A DNA stretch of 64,000 bases from NCBI RefSeq assembly GCF_030272615.1, contig NC_081410.1:568311152-568375151 (forward strand), read 5' to 3'. Source of the DNA: Cryptomeria japonica. Lineage: Eukaryota; Streptophyta; Pinopsida; Cupressales; Cupressaceae. Below, piece by piece: positions 58,050-64,000 of this stretch. Position numbers and translations under genes: made by a program. The number at the start of each line of letters is the position of its first letter. Within the stretch, counting starts at the first letter, position 1. Under the pieces are notes generated by a model. The model was not told the origin of the DNA. It did not search any database and was given only the letters and a program-made list of their open reading frames with translations.

Positions 58050-59583
58050 CTTTTTAGGTACTCCTTGCTATAGCCTTGCCTTGTTAAGGTGCACCATGAC
58101 AAGATTACCTACTTGGAATTGTAGGTTCTTCCTTCGCTCATCAACCTTTTGCTTGATTTTACTTGTGTTCTACATCAATGCTTGCTTGACTGATTCATGT
58201 ACCTCTTTCATTGACTGAGCAAAATCTTCAAACGTGTCCACTCCTTGTTGCCGCATTTCCTAAGTCCCTTAACTCCAATATACCCCTTGGGTGAAGACCA
58301 TAGACCATTTCAAAAGGACTCTTGCAGGTGGTTCTATTTAATGTGTCATTGTAAGCATATTCAGCTTGTGATAACACTTGATCCCATGTCTAACCATACT
58401 CCTTGGTAAGGCACCTCAATACGTTTCCTAAGCTCCTATTAAACACTTCAGTTTGCCCATCTATTTATGGATGGTAGGCTGATCCAAAAGATAGGTTGGT
58501 GCCAAGTTTTTGCCAAAGTGTCTTCCAAAAATGACTCATGAAATTTGAGTCCCTATCTAAAACAATTCTCATGGGTAAACCATGTATCCTTATCACTTCC
58601 TTGAAGAACAACTGAGCTATATGACATGCATCATGAGTAGTCTTGCAAGGTACAAAGTGGGCCATCTTACTAAACCTGTCTACTATGACATAAATGCTGT
58701 CAAATCCCTGCTTTGTCCTTGGCAAACCCACTACAAAATCCATACTAATGCACTCCCAAGGTCTATTTGGTATGGGAAGAGGTTGATATAAATCGACATT
58801 TGAAGAAGTGCCCTTGGCCTTTTGACAAACAATACAAGTTTCCACATACTTCCTAACGTCTTGATTCATCCTAGGCCAATAGTAATACCTTTGAACTAAC
58901 TCTTGAGTCTTGTTGACTCCAAAATGACCACTAAGACGGTCGTTATGCTTCTCTTGTATGAGATTTTCTCTCATTGACCCTCTAGGCACACAAAGTTGTC
59001 CTCCTCTAAACAATAACCCATCTTGCAAGGTAAAATCTGAATACTCAGTATGAAAATGATTTTGATACTCTTTGCATACCTTGTAGGCATTTGAGAAGTC
59101 TTCATCATCCGGGTATAGGTCTCTAAAACTATCAACACCTATGATTCTTAACTGAATTTCTTGGATGGTCAAGAGTCTCCTACTCAATGCATCAACAACC
59201 CTGTTTAGTTGACCCTTTTTATGCTTGATTGTGAATGTGTAGGCTTGCATATACTCTACCCACTTCATGTGTTTGTGACTGAGTTTGTCTTGTGAGTTTA
59301 GAAAGCTTAAATCTTGATTGTTTGTGTAGACTACAAATTCCTTAGGAAGGAGATAATGTCTCCACTTCCTCAAAGCCTGCACTAAAGCATATAACTCCAA
59401 GTCATATGAGGAGTATTTCCTCTTTGCATCACTTAGCTTCTCACTATGGAAAGCTACTGGTCTTTCTTCTTGACTTAGGACAACACCTACTGCAACATTG
59501 CTTGCATCACATTCCACTGTGAAGAGTTTCTCAAAACTAGGCAACACCAACACCAGTTGAGTGGCTATCTTTTCTTTCAAGGT
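58050..59583 (-). pseudogene. chromovirus RNase H and integrase
   Basis: A 371-codon frame (59580-58465): RNase H at the start (FTVECDASNVAVGVVLSQEE, the family's DAS box; SYDLELYALVQALRKWRHYL), then the integrase zinc domain (GHFGVNKTQELVQRYYYWP, CIVCQKAKG) and the catalytic core (MDFVVGLPRTKQGFDSIYV; VLDRDSNFMSHFW). It stops at a TAA in SAYHP and continues degraded (DGQTEVFNRSLGNVLRCL, WDQVLSQAEYAYNDTLN) to about 58250. The catalytic Asp residues are visible; the third acidic residue lies past the break. Confidence 0.88.
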
Positions 59584-60906
59584 TTAAAAACCTCTATTTT
59601 CTTGTTCATTCCATTGAAACTTTGCCTTCATTCCACCTCTAATAGTGTCCAACATTGGTGCACATATAGCACTGAATTGCCTAATGAACTTTCTGTAATA
59701 CTGAGCTAGTCCACAGAAGCTTCTCACCTCTGTTGTTGACTTAGGAGTAGGCCAATTTACTATGGCTTCAACCTTGCTAGGATCCATCTTGAGATTCCCA
59801 TGTGACAACACAAACCCAAGGTAAACCAACTCTTGTTTAACAAATTCACACTTGTCCAAGTTCATGGTTAGCTTCTCTTCATACAATCTTTGTAACATAA
59901 TTTGCAAATGATTAACATGATCTGCCCTATCCTTACTGAAAATGAGAATATCATCTAAATATACCACCACAAATTTACCTATGAAGTCTTTCATCACCTC
60001 ATTCATGAGCCTCATGAAGGTGCTTGGAGCATTAGATAAGCCAAATGGCATTACAAGCCATTCATAAAGACCCTTTGTTGTCTTGAATCATGTTTTCCAT
60101 TCATCACCCTCCTTAATCCTAATTTGGTGGTATCCATTTTTAAGGTCAATCTTGGTAAAGTATTTGGCTTCCCCTAAACAATCCATTAGGTCTTCTATTC
60201 TAGGAATTGGAAACCTATATCTAATGGTGATCCTATTTATAACCCTGGAGTCAGTGCACAATCTCTAAGTACCACCTTTCTTTGGGGCTAAAATGATAGG
60301 TACAACACAAGGGCTAATGCTTTTCCTAATTATGCCTTGGTCTAAAAGCTCTTGGATTTGCTTGGCAATCTCAACATTTTGTTGGCGAGTCATCTTGTAA
60401 GCTACCTTGTTAGGTAAGGATGCTCTGGGTATGAAGTCTATTTGATGGCTTATGGCTCTTTTAGGAGGTAAGGTGGCTAGCTGTCCATCACTCACTATCC
60501 CTTTGAACTGTTTCAATAGGTCTTGAACCTCTATTGGCAAATCTGGTTTCTCCTTTTTTTCTTCCTCTTTAGGTTTCATTACTAATACAAACCCTATTCC
60601 TTCACCTTCCTCAAGTGTCTTCAAGAACTGTTTTTCACTCACCATAAGGACAGTAGGACCTGCTGCTCTCTTTTCACCTTCCTCAAGGATAGATTGTATC
60701 TTGAATGTGACTCCATATTTCTTGAATGAATATGCATTCTTGGCTCCATCATGGATAGCTTGTCTATCAAATTGGCATGGTCTTCCCAATAAAAGATGGC
60801 ATGCATCCATGTGTAAGACATCACATGACACTTTGTCCTTATACCTCCCAATGGTGAAATCCACCCATGCTTGCTCATTGACTAGGACATGTTGGCCTTT
60901 GTTCAA
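59584..60906 (-). pseudogene. chromovirus protease tail and reverse transcriptase
   Basis: The 213-codon frame 60906-60265 has the post-protease segment (MDACHLLLGRPCQFD) and the RT start (PCVVPIILAPKKGGT). After a TAG comes the RT core, [20 protein letters not shown], then [11 protein letters not shown], and in the 155-codon frame 60051-59584 [31 protein letters not shown] (the YLDD active site), LGFVLSHG and [14 protein letters not shown]. Three stops separate the parts. Confidence 0.9.
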
Positions 60907-61460
60907 CTAAGTGACCCTATATGGGTTGTTGTGAGGTATCCTTTGTAATTTAAGCTTATTCACTGCCTCTTCTGACACGATGTTGTATGTTGACCCTGAG
61001 TCAATGATTACCTTGTAAACTTTGTCCATAATCTTGCATTTGATCCTAAATAGTGATCTCCTTTGGCTAGGCTCTTCTCTGATAGGTTCTTTTATCAAAG
61101 TCCTTCTTATCATTAGGTTGTCACCCACCTCTGATTCTAAGGCAACCTCTAAAGTCTTGTTGCTTGAAGTCTCTTCTTGAAGATAGTTCACTCTCCTTTC
61201 ACTACTCTGTGATGATGACCCCTTCTCTGGACATCTATATGTTGAATGACCAAGGTGATTGCAATGGTAACACTTCATTGAGGCAAAATATGAGGAACCT
61301 CTACCTTGTCCACTAGACCTTCCTCTAAAACCACTATTTGACCCCCTTCCTCTATTGAATCCTCCTTTAACAGTTCCACCTTCTTGTTGCTCAGTGAGTT
61401 TAGACTCACCTGGTGTTCTTTGCTCTAAGTTTCTTCCTCCAAAGCTTCCCCTATGGTATT
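60907..61460 (-). pseudogene. chromovirus gag zinc knuckle and protease
   Basis: Upstream a Gly/Arg/Ser-rich stretch (NRGRGSNSGFRGRSSG-like) leads into the CCHC knuckle CYHCNHLGHSTYRC near 61270, then a linker and the aspartic protease box VIIDSGSTYNIVS near 61000. It ends at a TAG at 60907. Its N-terminal Gag is removed by the element F insertion at 61461. Confidence 0.85.
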
Positions 61461-62240
61461 TGTAGACACCTAAAATTGTCCAGTCTAATTAAATAAATAT
61501 TTTATTTAATTATTTTAAGCCTAATTCTTCTATTAATTAAATAAATCTTTATTTATTTAATTAATTCATTTACCCTCTTCTAGCCTTATTTCTCATTTAA
61601 ATAAATACATTTATTTATTTAAATTATCCTTTTTCTAAATTAAATAAATATCTTATTTATTTAATTGATCCCACTTCCTCTATTAATTAAATAAATCTTT
61701 ATTTATTTAATTAATTCATTAACCTTTTCTACCCATGACACATGTCATTCATCTCTTAATTCATACACTACCTACCCTCTCATTATTTTATTATTTCTTT
61801 TACCTACCCTCTAATCATAGTCGACCATTTATCTCTTACGCCTCTCAATCTTATCCCTCCATTTCTTATAGTGTCTTCTATATAAGGAAATGCTTCCTTC
61901 ATTATCAAACCCCTGGACATATACATTCTAATCAAGCATCCTAGCATTAGATCTTTCATATGCGATCCTACTTGCAACCATATTTCCGTTCTTTGTTGAG
62001 CTCTTGTGCACACAAAATCTAAGAGCAAATATATCAAACAAGCTCAATGGAGATAGGAAGAATGGAGATTCAAACCCTATTGGACATGTGATGGTATAAT
62101 CTTTGTGATTTCATTTGATTTGCATTGTCTTAGGTAATCTTCATATGTTATGGTGGATCTTTGTTGTTGTTAGGCTAGGGTTTTGTTGTTGAATTCATTT
62201 AGCCTTTCAATATTGTTGTTATCCATTTTCACCGTATACA
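61461..62240 (+). repeat. 5' LTR of element F
   Basis: TGTAGACACCTAAAATTG to ACCGTATACA. The first 250 bases are an AT-rich set of ATTAAATAAAT/TTATTTAATTAA palindromic phrases. TATA site TATATAAGG near 61879. Its start matches the solo LTR at 7028-8499 (reverse) and the remnant at 25013. Confidence 0.85.
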
Positions 62241-62241
62241 T

Positions 62242-62260
62242 TTTGGCACGCTTGGTGGGA
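62242..62260 (+). other. primer-binding site of element F
   Basis: TTTGGCACGCTTGGTGGGA begins two bases after the LTR. It resembles the TGGCGCC-type primer sites of Tat/Athila elements, not the tRNA-Met site of the copia elements in this window. Confidence 0.6.
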
Positions 62261-62262
62261 CA

Positions 62263-63240
62263 AACATTGGTACAAAAGAAATTCCACATAACATATTCCT
62301 AGCTCAATCCCTGATAGAGACAGAAAGATCAAAGTTCATAAGTTTCTTCACAGAGCGACAAATCAATTTTGCATGCTCATACACTGATATGCCTGGATTG
62401 GATCCAGATTTGGTGATGCATCATTTGACAGTTAAACCGAGGGCAAAACCAGTGAAACAGAAATTGAGAAAGATGCATCCGCAAGTGGCATTATTAGTCA
62501 AAGCAGAGCTTGAAAAATTATTGGATGTCGGATTCATACACCCAATTGATTATCCTGAATGGATCTCCAACATAGTACCTATCAGTAAACCAGATCGTAG
62601 CATCAGGTTATGTACAGATTTCAGAGACATCAACAAGGCTTGTCCTAAGGATGATTTTCCATTGCCAAATATTAACTTGATCGTAGATCTCACAGCAGGT
62701 CATGCAATGTTATCTTTGATGGATGGATTCTCTAGTTATAATCAAATAAAAATCACATCCGAGGATCAACACAAAACTACATTCACTTGTCCTTGGGGAA
62801 CTTTCTGCTGGAATGTCATGCCCTTTGGGCTAAAAAATGCAGGCGCTACATATCAAAGAGCCATGACTACTATCTTTCATGATCTCATGCACGTCACCGT
62901 GGAAGATTATGTTGATGACCTCTTGGGAAAATCTATAGATAGAGATACACATTTGGACATACTTTCAATCATTTTTGATCGGTTGGAAAAATACAAAGTA
63001 AGATTAAACCCCAAGAAATGTGTCTTTGGAGTAACCTCTGGGAAGCTCCTGGGATTCATTGTCTCAAAAAGAGGAATTGAAGCTGATCCAGCAAAAGTCA
63101 AGGCCATCCTAGAGATACAACCACCAAGAAATATTAGCCAACTTTGATCTTTGCAAGGGAGACTCCAGTCCATACGAAGATTCATAGCACAACTTGCAGA
63201 TAAATGTAATCCTTTTCAGCACTTGCTACACAAAAACATC
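62263..63240 (+). pseudogene. Tat-type reverse transcriptase
   Basis: The frame opens right after the primer site (ETERSKFISFFTERQINFA) and passes through YTDMPGLDPDLVMHHL, the Tat-family linker before RT. Then VKAELEKLLDVGFIHPIDYP, RLCTDFRDINKACPKDDFPL, MDGFSSYNQIKI, MPFGLKNAGATYQRAM, and the active site in VEDYVDDLL, where the family's YVDD box is intact. FIVSKRGIEADPAKVKAI follows. A TGA at 63145-63147 is the first break, then the frame continues (SLQGRLQSIRRFIAQL). Confidence 0.9.
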
Positions 63241-63249
63241 AAATTCAAA

Positions 63250-63690
63250 TGGGATGATAACTGTTAACAGGTTTCCAGACACTCAAAGATTATCTTCTGA
63301 ATCTGCCAGTATTGATGCCACCAGTTCCAGATCAACCTCTATTACTATACATATTAGCTACTTCAACAACACTGGAGGCACTCTTAGCACAACAGGTTGT
63401 TGAGGGCAAAGAAAAGGCAATCTACTACATCAGTCGCACATTGGTGGGATATGAGCTAAAATACACACCAATTGAGCATGTGTGTCTCGCTATGGTCTTT
63501 GCATTGCAAAAATTATGACATTACATGCTAACTCATAAAACTAAGTTGGTCACAAGGATCGATCCATTGAAATACCTTCTCAATAGAGCAACACTCACTA
63601 GTCGACTAGCCAAATGGGTGATGCTCTTGAGTGAATTCGACATTGAATATGTGGACAGAAAAGCAATAAAAGGATAAGCTATCACAGATC
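63250..63690 (+). pseudogene. Tat-type first RNase H
   Basis: Reading LPVLMPPVPDQPLLLYILAT, YYISRTLVGYELKYTPIEHV and, after a TGA near 63516, HYMLTHKTKLVTRIDPLKYL and LAKWVMLLSEFDIEYV. The first catalytic Asp is replaced in the LLLYILAT strand, as is common in the inactive first RNase H of Tat elements. Three premature stops (TAA, TGA, TAA). Confidence 0.8.
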
Positions 63691-63769
63691 AGTTAGCAGA
63701 TGCTCCTATGATAGATGATGTTCCTCTAACTTCAGAATTTCCATATGAATCCATCTTAACAGTGTCGCA

Positions 63770-64000
63770 CACAAAGCCTTGGCAGCTATACTTTGACGGC
63801 TCATACACACAGCATGGGGCAGGAGCTAGCATCCTCTTCATAACTCCTCAAGGGGATTCCATACCAAAATCATATCGATTATCATTTCCCTGCACTAATA
63901 ACATAGCAGAATATGAGGCATTAACAACTAGATTACGGATTGCAGTTCAGTGGAAGATCCAGGAACTTCATGTTTTTGGGGACTCTCAACTTGTAATTCG
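63770..64000 (+). pseudogene. Tat-type second (archaeal-like) RNase H, cut by the window end
   Basis: PWQLYFDGSYTQHGAGASIL has the first catalytic Asp, NNIAEYEALTTRLRIA the catalytic Glu, and ELHVFGDSQLVI the next Asp. This is the extra archaeal-type RNase H gained by Tat-lineage gypsy elements. Open to the window edge. Confidence 0.85.

Larger units (their letters stand above)
57591..61460 (-). mobile_element. element E: Ty3/gypsy chromovirus, reverse orientation, truncated by element F
   Basis: On the minus strand: gag zinc knuckle, protease, RT, RNase H, integrase and a chromodomain in the order of the Ty3/gypsy chromoviruses. The gag is cut at 61460 by the LTR of element F, so the 5' end and 5' LTR are outside the window. 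Stops (TAG, TAA, TGA) split it into segments, most still in register. Confidence 0.88.
61461..64000 (+). mobile_element. element F: Tat-lineage Ty3/gypsy element lacking gag, runs off the window
   Basis: A 780-base LTR (61461-62240), primer site, then directly RT, RNase H and a second RNase H. Gag and protease are missing: only about 20 bases separate the primer site from coding sequence just upstream of RT. RT text and the double RNase H mark the Tat lineage. It was inserted in the gag of element E. Confidence 0.88.

Overview
This window is repeat-dense, AT-rich plant DNA of the kind found between genes in a large seed-plant genome. The transposon set fits a gymnosperm/conifer, but that is an inference from element types, not a marker gene. 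I see no convincing ordinary host gene, rRNA, tRNA or CRISPR. Almost everything recognisable is a transposable element, and the layout is a set of nested insertions that can be dated relative to each other through target-site duplications (TSDs).

Left stack (1.7-19.6 kb). An L1-type LINE has ORF1 with a DUF4283-like domain, ORF2 with endonuclease, reverse transcriptase and RNase H, and an unexpected third ORF before the tail. It is split by a Sirevirus-like Ty1/copia element at 6254-16211 (TSD AGCAA). The 5' LTR of that element is itself split by a reverse-oriented solo LTR at 7028-8499. From 19.6 to 27.5 kb lie a LINE RNase H scrap, a duplicated 0.4-kb segment, large CT/TA microsatellites, a 484-bp MITE-like inverted-repeat element and an LTR-like remnant.

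Central stack (27.5-49.7 kb), the most interesting part. Element A is a Ty1/copia-type retrotransposon with Gag and protease but no integrase or RT (492-bp LTRs, TSD AAATC). It is interrupted by a 17.9-kb hAT DNA transposon at 31294-49155 with an exact 8-bp TSD (GCCAGGAC) and CAGRG-type inverted ends. The hAT element carries a nearly intact transposase on the + strand and, on the - strand, an intronless reading frame of about 1,360 codons with a G-patch motif and a long coiled coil. It also carries ORF X (+) and ORF Y (-). ORF Y is homologous to the third ORF of the LINE 30 kb away. A second copy of the Gag-protease retrotransposon (element B) sits inside the hAT element. The hAT ends share TTCGCCA-type subterminal motifs, and both minus-strand cargo frames are preceded by related repeat modules.

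Right stack (50.3-64 kb). A short copia-type LTR (element D) precedes a non-coding LTR element with a 10-unit tandem repeat (element C). Next come a reverse-oriented Ty3/gypsy chromovirus (element E, chromodomain at the C-terminus) and, inserted into its gag, a Tat-lineage Ty3/gypsy element (element F) that lacks gag/protease and has two RNase H domains; it runs off the window. Many premature stops fit C-to-T decay at methylated CG/CHG sites, as expected for silenced plant transposons.
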